Below, piece after piece: positions 47,481-58,447 of a DNA stretch of 64,000 bases. The notes beneath the pieces are model-generated. The model was not told the origin of the DNA, ran no database searches, and saw only the letters and a list, made by a program, of their open reading frames with translations. Every line of letters begins with the position of its first letter. The first letter of the stretch is position 1. The stretch is from the NCBI GenBank assembly GCA_963576785.1, contig OY756144.1, forward strand, positions 2,418,001 to 2,482,000. Direction: 5' to 3'. Source of the DNA: Chlorophyllum brunneum. Lineage: Eukaryota; Basidiomycota; Agaricomycetes; Agaricales; Agaricaceae. The translations under genes were made by a program, and so were the position numbers.

Positions 47481-47974
47481 AGATAAAAATATATTTTTTA
47501 TCTGAATAGTACTGTATAAGGATTTTCATGGTCTATTAAGTCTATGCAATAATGTTTTCATTACTAAAGTATCTATCCCTGTTTTTTCCTGCTTTAAAGG
47601 CTACTTTTACAAATTTCTTTCTATTAGATAAGCATAATCAGCCATACTCTGCAAAAACAAGGTCTGCAATCATTAATAAAACATTTTCTCCCTTTGGCTA
47701 AGGAACAAGAATCTCAAACTCTTGTATTCACTATTTTTTTTGTCAATCATGTGCATAAAATGTTGATTTATTGTAGTAATTTTCTGCTGAAGTAATAAAT
47801 TATTTTTTTCCTATGTGCTATTGGAGTTCCAGAAGCAAAGATAAGGTTCAATTGTCTTCTATTTTGGTAAGAAAACTTCCTGCTAATATTATTACATTTA
47901 TAACTATCAATATACTGTCCCTTGTCTTCTTCTTTCTAATAATATCCTAATTGTTTCATCCAATTTTTCCCAAT

Positions 47975-48220
47975 TCATTCATTAATTCCTTTTTTCAAGT
48001 TGTAGTGCTTTTGGACTTCAGGATTGGCCATATATTGGACTATATCTTGAGAAACAACTGTCTTCCCAATAGATTGTAAATGAGCAAAGTTCAAGTTGGA
48101 GATTTTTATTGTCAATAATTGATCTATTCCCACACCCAAATGAATGTATTGGTAAGCATTTGTTATCTTCAATGAAGGTACATGTCTATTCCTAAGGTCA
48201 ATGGGCAAACTAGGGTCCAT
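47975..48220 (-). pseudogene. possible non-LTR retrotransposon reverse-transcriptase remnant
   Basis: The minus-strand ORF reads LPIDLRNRHVPSLKITNAYQ then YIHLGVGIDQLLTIKI, resembling the KYLGVxxDxxLxW region after the polymerase core of fungal LINE reverse transcriptases. It is short and AT-biased; the match is judged by eye. Confidence 0.35.
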
Positions 48221-49115
48221 ATTCTAAAGTACAGGCAACATATAATGATATATCTATCCATTTGTCACAAAATTTTGAAGATAGATCAATATATGCCCAA
48301 AGAAATTGATACATCCCTTCAAGTTGAGTATGGACCAATGGATTTAAGTTGGCTAATTTATATCTATACTCAGTATTTCAGTATGGGTACAATATGTCTT
48401 TGATTTTCCAATGAGACTTTTGTGCTTCTCCATCTTCCATCTTTGATCTCATTGATCACTTTCAGGCCTTCTTCTTTGTTATTTGCTCCTGGGATCTCTT
48501 TCACCATTTCATCATCACTATTCCCTACTTCAGTACCATCAATTGAGTCCAGCTGACCCAAATATAAACTGCCTTCTTAGTGTGTATAAGATACAAAAAA
48601 CTGTGTTGCAACCTCCCACAGTTCAGAGCCATTGGATAGGGTAGGATTATCCCCCATGGAAAGATTAATGGCTGGGATAGGTGAAGTTAGTGAAGGGTTG
48701 GATACTCTATCCCCATTAGAAATCTATATTTTGTCAGGATTGATTTTGTATGCTCAGTATTGGTCAATGACATACATTCAACAAGTCAATATCATTGATG
48801 CTAGATTTATCCTCTTCTGTGCTCTCTCCCCTGGATTCTCAAGATTCTTCTTCTTCCTCTTTGTCAGTGTTGGTATGTCAGGGCAGTCATGTCACACCAC
48901 ATATTAGGCCATATGTTCAATCCACTTCTGGACCAAAAATGAATGTTATTCTTTCAGAAATGTTTTACTCTGGTTTTCATTGGATTTGGCTGCCTATCTT
49001 TATGTAGCACATATTTTCAGAATTAGCTAGGGAATAGAACCCTTAAGATATGCATGTACAGAACTTTTGAAAGATTCTGTACAAGAATGTAACACTTTAT
49101 CATGCTTTATGATAG

Positions 49116-49976
49116 ATGCCCATGAATTGCTTCCACCTTACCTTGCATCAGGCTATCCATGACCTTTCCATATTCCAACCCAGTACACTTGTTCCCGCTT
49201 TCACAAACATCCTCGACTCGGTCCTGAACAACCTTCTTGCGTCAACACTTGCTTTGCATCAACAAGCTTGTCAGGCCCATGGTGGCATCGTTCTCGGAGT
49301 CGTAACCATCCCTCGCTTATCAACGGCTCTTTATACCCGCATTTCCAACATCGTTGCTGACTACATCACGCAAATACCTGAATCATCCAGGAATGCTATT
49401 TCTACGCCTTCGCCATCAAAACTCGTACAGGAGGTCCCAATATTTCGGACGCTCCGGACGACGCTACATGTGACAGACCCAACCCCCGCAGCACAGGGTC
49501 CGGTTTGGGCACTGGTTGTCCTGGCGTGCTCCATCGTCTTGTTGGGACCTACCCCGATCCATAATAACAAGATTTTCCGCTCTCTCTCGGCTCTTTTGTC
49601 CCTTTCCATGCGCCACAAAAGGAGTTCTGTCCGCGCGCTAGGGTGCATGGTGTGGCGCTGCGTTGCATGGGTTTACTTCCTCCCGGGAACCGTCACTGCA
49701 CGCGAGGGTTCTCTAGCACATGACGTGCTGAAGGACAAGCGCGATTCTATCTGGAGGGCGTTGATGAATGTGGTTGACGTACAACCTGGAGTGGCTATCA
49801 TCGCGGCTGTCCTCGGCGACGAGAATGCGGACTCAGACGAAGCGATCATGCGTACCATGACAGTCCTGGAGAACATGGTGGTCAAACAGACAAACGTCGT
49901 TGACAGAGAAGTGGCTTTGCTCACCGCGGTTGAGATTGAGCGGGACTGGGCCCGGAAGTATGTGTGCGCGAAGTGA
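49116..49976 (+). pseudogene. truncated Rif1 copy, open and fused to a foreign 23-residue tail
   Basis: From about 49138 to 49908 the DNA is nearly identical to Rif1-A 36082-36851, with more differences in the first 400 bp than in the last 350. At GTTGAC the match stops sharply and runs into REVALLTAVEIERDWARKYV, then a stop. The N-terminus MPMNCFHLTLHQ comes from flanking AT-rich DNA. The frame stays open for 286 codons without introns, but it lacks the PP1 motifs, the rest of the HEAT domain and the tail. It is most likely a non-functional duplicate; a truncated protein is possible. Confidence 0.75.
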
Positions 49977-51470
49977 CGGGAGAAAAAGTTTGATGCTTGG
50001 TTCTCAGGTCAAAGACATATAACGCGTGTGCGTCGTCGATCAATAACCAGGAACTAAATTCTGTCTTTCAATACGCCAATATGTTCTGACTCTGCTAGTC
50101 ATCGTGAATATACACACACACGAAAATATTGTCAAAATCTGCGGCAGCTCTTCAAAGCTGGGATGAGATGAGGAGCTTGGTCCTAGCAGAGAACAAAAGC
50201 TCACCTCTGTTAAACACAGGCACTGTCAGCGAGTTCGTCCCTCCTTTCAATGTTACATTGAGTGGTTGGCCGAAAATGGTTCCAGTGAAGGGCATTCAAC
50301 GTTCCTCCTCTCGAAAAGGGGTTGCAAGCTCATTGAGGCGGGTGCGGTCGCGTTCGTCGATCGCGGCTTCGCTCCAACGCTGTTCACGAAGTTCCCGAGA
50401 GTTGGAGACCAGACAATAGATTTTTCAGAAGACCGAGTACGAGTATAGTGAAAAATGAGGATATGAGGTGTTCAAACAGTCGAGAAGTGGGCACCAAAAT
50501 ACTAGCTGCCCTTTCCCCTCCTCGAAGTGATCCGTTTATACCACTTTCTAGCCAGTCCATCGTATCTAATCAGTGCTACGGAGACAAAAAATAGAACGAA
50601 AATGAGCGGAAAATGGTTTGTTTAAGGAAATATGAGGGAAGGTAGATTTTATAAGATCTCATAAGTACGCACGAAACCCGAGGCTAGAGGAACTTGAAAC
50701 ATCGGCAATGAATAGTGTAGTAAGTCCTTAGCACGTTGATTGTTTGAGGTAGACGGGACGCCATTACGCTAGCGGTACCCGCTGTATAGGCTGGTTAAGG
50801 GTGTGTGTCGGTGCCGTCGTCGACTGACAGAAGCTGTCAGCGTGGTGTCGATATGTGGGCGTCGGGTTTATGGAAGAGGGCGATTGGTTATGGTTTCGTG
50901 AATAACCGTGCGTCCGTTTTCACATCAGCATTTCCACTCTGCAGACGGAGGTGCGGCTAAAGGTAGCGGGCGCGTTCCAGGGCTCTTAGTGGGCCCAGAT
51001 GGTACGGGCGTTCAAGTCTTCAGACTGTCCTCTTTCTTCTCATCCTGGACGCATGCTCGAGACCTACCACACACGAATGGGGCAGGTGCGGTCAAAGCAC
51101 CAATTAAATATACCTGCGACTTGGTGAACGAGATCCATCCCCCAAAGCCATCATCCCAGTGGTCAGTTTGTTCTTCATTCGCCTGCAGCACGAAATGAAA
51201 GTGGCCAAATCTTCTCGACCAAACCAAACCCAGCCCCCCCCCCCCCGGCAGGCTGCTTGTTATTGGGTCCAGGTACAGCTTTCCGTGCATCCGGCCCAGC
51301 TGAAGGCCCGAGTAAAGAAGACGAAAACGGGAGGTCCGAAACTCTTTGGAGAGGTGAAACAAGCCGAGTATGTCGAGAAGGATGCTTCGAGGGAGCTGCA
51401 GCGCTAATCATTGAAAACCCCGTCATACACTAGAGGATGTACGGGACGCACACTTTACAGCTTCATTCCA
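49977..51470. other. region without a recognised gene
   Basis: ORFs of 60-116 codons (50129-50419 plus, 51012-51426 minus) show no motif. A run of 13 C lies at 51234-51246. It may contain the source gene of the tail fused at 49909. Confidence 0.4.
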
Positions 51471-52680
51471 CTATTGAATTTTGGCCAACGCTTCGTCAAA
51501 ATTATGATTACCTAGTTTCTTCGTGCCTTCCGAGCCTTCTCCAAATTCCGCTTTATCTCCAGCCTTGGTTTTTCCCTCTGCTAACTGTTTACGTGCGGAG
51601 ATCATCCATGGGTGCCTCAAAGGTATCCTTGGCTGATATTCGCGGGTTGCTATCCTCTGGAAACAATGATAGAGGAAATCTTTCACGATGGGCGAGGTAC
51701 CAACGGGTATTGGAGGACAATCGTCCCGTACGATGCGGAAGGGCGCGGGCATAGGGTCGAGGCCATAATAGGGTGGATGTCCTTCCAGTAACTCGATGAC
51801 GAGACATCCAACGCTCCTGTAGCGGAATCATGAGTCAAAGCTAACGGCGGCTCCACGAAGTGAATTTCGGAGGCTGTAGTTGCACCTGATTGTTCGATAA
51901 CCTCAGGAGCCACTATACCTCTTATGAGCTTTAAAGGATGGAAAGAGGGTATAAGAACATACTCCAGTAGGGATTTCCGACCACAGCAGCATTTGCAGCT
52001 CCTGCGGTCATGCTACTCACGTTACCGTAATCAGCCAGCTTGACAGTACCATCTTTGTTGGTCGAGATATTTGCCCCTCGATATCACGACAGATAACACC
52101 CTGGTCGTGGATCTCCCCTGGAGGATCTGTGAAATATACGCAGCTACACGATTCTCGGGGAACTTGCCAAACTTCTTGACAATGTGATGGAGAGAACCAT
52201 TCTCGACCTTCAATCACGAAGTCCCGGAAGGACTAGATGGTACGTACTCTAATATGATGTACAGGTACTCCCTCGTCTTGACGAACCCTTTGTACTTGAC
52301 AATATTTTCGTGCTGAATATGTTTTAGCGCACCCGAACAGCCTCTACGATTAGGAGCTCCATACATTGAGGTTCTTCAGCAAATCGATTTCGGACCGGTA
52401 AAAACGAATGGATGATGCCAAGGCATCACTCACCATAATCTCGCCAAGCTCAGCCTTGGGTATATTGCTCAACTGAATCTCCTTCACAGCAACCGTCTCT
52501 CCCGTAGCCCAATTCAAAGCACCTATATTCCAGGATGATCACCAGACAAACGGGGCCCATTAGTCGATACGTGCGGTAGACTTGTCCGAATGCACCCTTG
52601 CCCAGAAAATCGCCCAGTTGTTGGAGAACGGCTCTTTAATGGCTCTCGTCAACTCTGATTTATCACACCAACATGGTCGT
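51471..52680 (-). pseudogene. broken CDC15/Cdc7/SepH-family protein kinase
   Basis: Minus-strand exons give the ATP loop GDFLGKGAFGQVYR, VAVKEI with the ATP-binding Lys, [61 protein letters not shown] and SVGCLVIELLEGHPPYYGLD then RHPWM. This is the septation/mitotic-exit kinase type. Damage is clear: codons are missing between ILQG and HDQG, one base is missing after CRDIEG (normally HRDIKG), and the exon before SVGC does not join in frame. The downstream non-kinase half normal for the family is absent. Confidence 0.75.
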
Positions 52681-53128
52681 TAAGAGCTTTAGAGCCATTG
52701 GCCTTTGAGCTCGAGCTTGACGACGGTCAAGAGTGCATCATGTGTGATGTTGGCGATGGGGTTTGTGGTGGACTTCGTAGGATTCACGGGGGTATAGTGA
52801 TATAGGGGGAGGCTGATATGCCTGCGAGAGGCTGACATCCGGGAGAAACGCGCTTTGAGTTCAGTCGCGTCCGGCGCTGACCACAATCATCAATTTTCCA
52901 AAGAACTGTAATCCATTGAGTAATCCGAAAATAGAACCAGCTAGAGATCACCATGGGGAAATGTGCGCCAAATGAATAATAGATCGATTTTTTTTATCCG
53001 GTGTGGGGCAGTGGAACAACAGAGGGTACAAAGTCCTAAACCGACTAATTGTTCCCCATTTCCACTTTTACCAAAGTTCCCCCATGGGTTTTCTGGGGCG
53101 TTGTATTACCAAGATATTCCCTTTCTTT

Positions 53129-53290
53129 GCGAAGAAGGGGAAAGAGAAGAATGCATCAGGGGTGAAGCAAAATCACTGCACTGCGAAGGAGAAAGAGGAG
53201 AAGAATGCATCAGGGGTGAAGCAAAATCACTGCATCGTGAAGGAGAAAAAGGCGAAGAATGCACTAAGGGTGGAGGAAAATCACCGCAAG
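53129..53290 (+). repeat. three 54-bp tandem units
   Basis: Units start at 53129, 53183 and 53237, each containing GAAGAATGCA and a conserved AAAATCAC. The length is a multiple of three and two frames stay open (KNASGVKQNHC or ECIRGEAKSLH), so it may come from a charged coding repeat. No gene recognised around it. Confidence 0.7.
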
Positions 53291-54348
53291 TTTGAGAGTG
53301 AGTGATATCATCAACTTCTTGAATAACATTAGCAAAGATATCTCGAACATCTAAACCTTCCTCGCAGGAGAAATGTTGAGAAATCCAAGTTAGGAGACTG
53401 CATTGAGCCTCGTAAGTATCTATATTACTTTCTTCACATTCAGATTCACTAATCCTGGGTAGGTTGTAAAGGATGGCGGCGGAGGTACAAACTAATGTCT
53501 AGAACTAAGTTCAATGGTGGGCACCTATCAAAAGTAGTGAGCTCCTGAAAAATTACAAACTACATGTAGGCTTAAGACGACATTGGATACCATGTGTCCA
53601 CCTTTTGTTGCGTGAGCTTCGCCTTGACAACATGGAGCAGTTGCGACATAAAAGCCAGCCACATCGCCGAGCACCTCTGGATGGACCTCCTCCACCATAT
53701 ACGCCAAATAGACAACCACTGCAGAATGTTCCAGCCATAGAACATCAGGTGCCGATGGTATTTCAAGAAGAGCAAAGTGTATGTTTTTTTTATTCTTGAT
53801 AGGCCTGATACGAAGTCCTAGCAGGCATTGCTTAGACAGGTGGCATCACTGACAGAGGCAGAGCTGGCACAGTTGCCTTCAGGTTTGAAGAATGTTTTGA
53901 TGCAGAGTATGTTTTTATGTTGCATAATCCAATTGGTCGCTTACCAAGTGCCCGGATCAACAGTTCGTAGCACTTTTCGCCAGTAGGTAAATTGACCGAC
54001 CACCCAAGCCTGTAAGTGTGCGACCATCGCGATCGGCATCTGAGTTTAATCTACTTTCATTGTTCTCTAGCCGCAGTTTGATTTATTGTATCCTATTTGC
54101 TTACTTCTGAATTCCATCAATTGCTTTCCCTTCGATATAGCCAACGGGTTCGCAGGCCAGGTTCAACTCATTTTGGTAATTATGCATTTCAGCAACATCG
54201 GCAAAACACATCCGTCATCGGGATCATTTTTTGTTTTGCTTAAAGCGTGTTTATAGGGCGAAAACAAGACAGGGACCAGCGGTTGGGAGACCGAAGTCAA
54301 TTGGGGGAGGAATACGCCCTCTGAGGGGATATCCTGATTAGAATATTC
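53291..54348. other. region without a recognised gene
   Basis: Short ORFs only; one at 53605-53799 reads a Pro-rich stretch (PLDGPPPPYTPNRQPLQN) without further support. The 52681-53128 stretch before the repeat is likewise empty. Confidence 0.4.
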
Positions 54349-54539
54349 GAAGTCTTGATAGCCCTCGCGATGCAAACGCGATGATATGGTCTACAAGATC
54401 AGACAATTAATTCTATATCATCCGCGGTTTTATTTAAAAAGATTTCACCTCCGATTGTTCTTGTACTAAAACCTATCTCGCAGTAATCTGCATCAGATAA
54501 AAAAGAGATTCCGGTGGCGTATATGAAGCCTTACATATT
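54349..54539 (-). pseudogene. last-exon fragment of a cyclopropane fatty-acid synthase
   Basis: The minus strand matches the end of the CFA gene (about 42035-42240) across two introns and two exons, for example GTACAAGAACAATCGGAGGT and the codons for REGYQDF. It starts abruptly inside an intron and ends after GYQDFEY, and no upstream CFA exons are found. Confidence 0.8.
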
Positions 54540-55294
54540 CACTACCCCTTAAATGCCCCAACTTCCTTCTATCCTACCATGACCATCTAAGCAGGACTGA
54601 ATAATTACGAGCTGGGGGGTCCTGATGCTTAAACCGCTCGTACCCACCAAGTGGAATATGACTGAGACGCAAAGATATGGAGGACAATCTTGTCGGGAGA
54701 GATATCCTACAAAGGAAGATATTTGAGTGGCGAATGATTGTCACTCAGTTGTCCCCGTCAACTTTCAACTCGTCTCCGAACCTGCTTCCAATGTATCTTC
54801 GCACTCAACAATCCACACTTTCATCCTTATCACTCCTGCTGACACACTTATCAGCGCTCGCTCGCGCACCAAACCCCACGAGCCGGCGCTTCAAGTAGTC
54901 CTTCAACCCACAGTCGCAGAAACAGCGACGATTATAGTCCGGCAAATGTTAGTTGACGGAATAAGTATATAAGTGAATGAGGACTTCACGACCGCTTTGC
55001 TGGTAGAGTGTTCGGGATCTGCGAGAGCTGACAACTGGCTTCCGATACAAACGCAATCCTCAAAGTGGCTCCGTATTGGAATATCGTTCCTTGACTCTGT
55101 ATGATGATTGAGCAAATCCGCACTAATTAGAGACCTATCTAATTCCACGATGGAAGTCGAAGAGGGTACTGTCGCATGATGATCTCTGGATACACTAGTA
55201 GCCAACAAAATGAGGGGAGAGATGTTCACGTCGAGGTTTCGAGTCCGACTGGGGTGGGACATGATAATCACGCAGAAATGACAATCTCCGGAGG
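54540..55294. other. region downstream of the WW-domain gene, no gene seen
   Basis: ORFs at 54677-54898 and 54903-55271 lack motifs. Confidence 0.4.
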
Positions 55295-57654
55295 CTACGC
55301 AGCCTGTTCAGCTTGATTCTGAGTCCTTCTACGCAGTCGGGGGCACCATCCCCTTATCGTCTTAAAGCACCTACTGACGCGACCGAAATTCGAGCTCCCC
55401 TTGATACGCTCGAACCAAATTCGCAGGAGCTCCTGACCACCTCCGAACCTGACCAAGTAGTAGAAAGTGAAGGAGGCGAGAATGAATGTGGAAAAGCCGA
55501 CGACAACCCTGGTCGCAGTGAGAGTACCCAGAAAGCACATGACGAGGAACGCGACTAAAAAGGTTATCACACTGTTGGTCTGATGTGAATATTTAATCCG
55601 ATGACAAGAGAAGACGACGTACGACCACATTACGAGCCCATGGGGTAAGCTCCATATGAGGAATAGGTGTTGTGTACGACTGAATTGAACCGTCTTCCTG
55701 TCTTTGCCATAGACGTAATCAAACTGTTCGACGGCGTCAGAGGATGAAGGTGATCAACAGTACGGTCCCTACGATTTCGTCTGGAGTGCTGGGTCTCCTG
55801 GTTTTATGATGCCGGTGCATCACAATGCCAAGAATGAGACCAAAAAGACTTGTGGTCAGCGATAGATAGCTGGCTATCTGCTCCGGAGAACTGTGTGAAA
55901 CCAGTTTTGAGGCCTGGAATAGTGGAATGGCCAAAAACGCGCAGTTTGCGGTCAACATGATTGTTGCCTTTACTGGGGTTAGCCCTAAAAGCGCCAGGGG
56001 ATGAAGCAAACTCACAAGCACTGCCGTCTGGTTCCACTCTTCTTGTAAGTCTTCGAAAAGCTTCTCCCATTGGATCATTATCACGCTGCGGTCGACAATC
56101 AGCGCCTCTACGCGATCCAGTTGCGCATGAGGGATGAAGAAAAGGAAGGGAGAGACTATCTCCATGAGCTTTGAGCGCGCTCTGGGTCCATCTGTTTTCA
56201 AGACAGCTTTGTTACTGGCCAACCTAGCGCCCCATGTGCCATAGTAGTTGCGAAGCCTGTCCTGGACTGGAGCAATGTTCAGCGCTGTGTATCGGGGAAA
56301 TAGCGTGAATACTCACTTATGTTCTTCATGAAACGGCCTTTGATGATAACAGTCAGAACAGAACTAGCAGGTGGAAGTTCGGAGTACCTATATGCCAGTT
56401 CGAAGTTTTGCGATCTGCGGAGCCTTGCTTAGTATCATTATCCTTGTTACAAGCGCAGATTAAATGCACCTTTTGCCGTCTGGACAATCTTCAACATGTC
56501 CCGCAGTTGCTTATATGAGAAAGTGATAGTTGAATGTCTGGAGGATATGACATCTGGAGATTTACTCGCTTATGAACAGAGAAAGCTGAAATTAGTTTTG
56601 AGGACTTACCGGTCATGGCAGACACAAGAACGTCAACCACATACTCGTATGTATCAGGCGTGACCTCCTGCAGATTCGGAAAGCTATCCCAGTACGTCCT
56701 AAATAGTTTCATAAGATTTCACTGGCGGGGGATGTATGTAGCCAAGCGTACCAATACTCGACCTCGAGGCAGATTTCTAATACGACGGTGATCAGTTGCT
56801 CAAGGTGGCTCGAGGTGGAGAAACTAGGCAACCCACCGGTTTGGTATCCGGATAAATCTCCGCGTACGTCTTTGAGAGGCTTAGACTGCAATTGGAGCTC
56901 GACGTCCTCCAGCCAGTAGACGGACCGCCTTGAATGGCACACAAAGTAGTAGCCGCAACGGGTCGAGTTGTCGGGATTATGAAACAGTTCGATGAAGAGG
57001 TCGCTGCCAGGCCATAGAACCACCTCATGTTCAGAAATTGCATTCCGTATTTCTTGAACAAAGCTTTCGACCGGTTCGGCGATCTCAGGATCATACATCC
57101 ATTCCTCGGTAACGATCCGCTACCATCGGACACTTCATGAGTTCGTGAAAAATGACAGTATGCTGTACAATACCATTTCGCAGTCACTGGATACGGGTGC
57201 GACAAAAAACGGTAGGCCCTCTGGATGGATGCGACAGTGCCATCCCGGAGGAAGTTTTCGTCTGCCTCGACGTGAGTTGTGAAAGGGGACCTTGCAGTGG
57301 GAAGAGCTCACTTCTCGGGAAAGGAGATGGTCAACGGCTCGATCACGCATATGGGTGGGTCATCCTTTCTATGAGACAATTGTCGTGAATGTTTGGAGTG
57401 AGGAGTATGAATGAAGCGTACACGGTCCTGCCCAAGCTATACCGCTTGGTCTCTGATGGCGAGGTTGGATATATATTCTGTGGCAGCACCGCTCCTCGTT
57501 TCGGGCCAGTGTCGGGTTCGTTGGCGCATAGCCCAGAGGTGAGAGTCCGAACAGAGTCGTTATCGGAATAGACAGAAGGCACCAGTGTTGTTCCTCGGGA
57601 GAGACCATCAATTGCGCTGGCTTGCCAGTCAGTCGAAGTCATGACCGAGACCAT
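55295..57654 (-). CDS. WW-domain membrane protein of mushroom type
   Basis: Start MVSVMTSTDWQASAIDGLSR. A disordered Ser/Thr/Pro leader follows, then ICVIEPLTISFPE and a WW-like module (LPPGWHCRIHPEGLPFFVAP, RIVTEEWMYDPEIAEPVESF). The middle has EIRNAISEHEVVLWPGSDLF, YYFVCHSRRSVYWLEDVELQ and a helical part. Several hydrophobic helices follow (TIMLTANCAFLAIPLF; LSLTTSLFGLILGIV; VITFLVAFLVMCFLGTL; STFILASFTFYYLV). Introns join these ORFs; the exon from FDYVYGKD links the two membrane blocks, which is why the gene runs to 55295. Such proteins are common in Agaricomycetes; function unknown. A fragment lies at 42452-42604. Met at 57642 is an alternative start. Confidence 0.72.
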
Positions 57655-58447
57655 GCGCGGAGGGAATGGCAGTAGTCCTCTATGAAGGATTTATAGCAAG
57701 TGATGTGTGGCGTCGATAACCGTAGTCCACGCATTGAGGTGAAAGCTGTTCAGCTATTAAGGAGTGACAGGTCCGGAGTTCTTAGAAGTCACAGCCTTCG
57801 AACCTTGTGACTGAATTGTACATCAATACGAAGTTCTGTGGCGAGTAACCTCCACCCTGATCATCCTGTCTGTTTATACTATCCATGGTTCCTAAGCTGG
57901 CACTCGTGATTGTCTACGAACACATCGCCATTCTCTATACTCCCGTACTTCAAGGTCTTTCTACGCCCTCCAAACGGAGAACGATGCACATGTCCTCCAC
58001 ATGAGGTGATAAGGTTCAAACCAGTGCTGCGGGCTGGCGCCTATGGCATGTCGGACTTGAAGAAAGCCGGTGGAAGCATCTCCCTAGCGCTCGCACCGCC
58101 TCATTCCGGTAAGACCAATTCGAGGGTAATGGACTCCTCACATTTGGATTCCGGCGCAACAAAGGAAAGTCAAGTATATGACTACAAATAACAATTGGAG
58201 AGTCGGACAAAGGGCACAGAAGAATCGACAAAGAGTCAGGACTCAGGACGTGATATATTTCCAGCCTGGGAGAGTGACTCTTATACCAAATGGGGATAGG
58301 ACAAACTTGGGTAATTGATTTGGTTGTTCTAATTTAGAGTACTGCCTCCCGGTGGGTAATTTCTGCAGGATCGAACTGAGAACAATAAAATCGACCAAGG
58401 GAAACATAGGTGGACGCGGTAGGTTATATCACTCTGGAATGGAGTCT
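57655..58447. other. spacer between WW-domain gene and Rif1-B
   Basis: Promoter of the WW gene and 3' side of Rif1-B; no coding pattern found. Confidence 0.4.

Larger units (their letters stand above)
44030..49132. other. AT-rich island with decayed repeats
   Basis: Base composition becomes strikingly AT-rich near 44,030 and returns to normal near 49,135. Long real ORFs are absent. Recognisable contents are a MITE (44787-45275), a 63-bp ex-coding tandem repeat (46555-46680), a mutated Rif1 leader (47305-47480) and a probable LINE fragment (47975-48220). The stretches 43721-44786, 45276-46554, 46681-47304, 47481-47974 and 48221-49132 show nothing else I can name. The pattern fits methylation/RIP-like C-to-T decay of repeats. 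Confidence 0.6.

Noticed and set aside
44030..49132. Mitochondrial DNA insertion as cause of the AT-rich island
   Set aside because: No mitochondrial gene, tRNA or rRNA is seen, and identifiable parts are nuclear gene and transposon remnants.
53129..53290. CRISPR-like array
   Set aside because: Three adjacent 54-bp units without unique spacers in a eukaryotic context; a tandem coding-type repeat.
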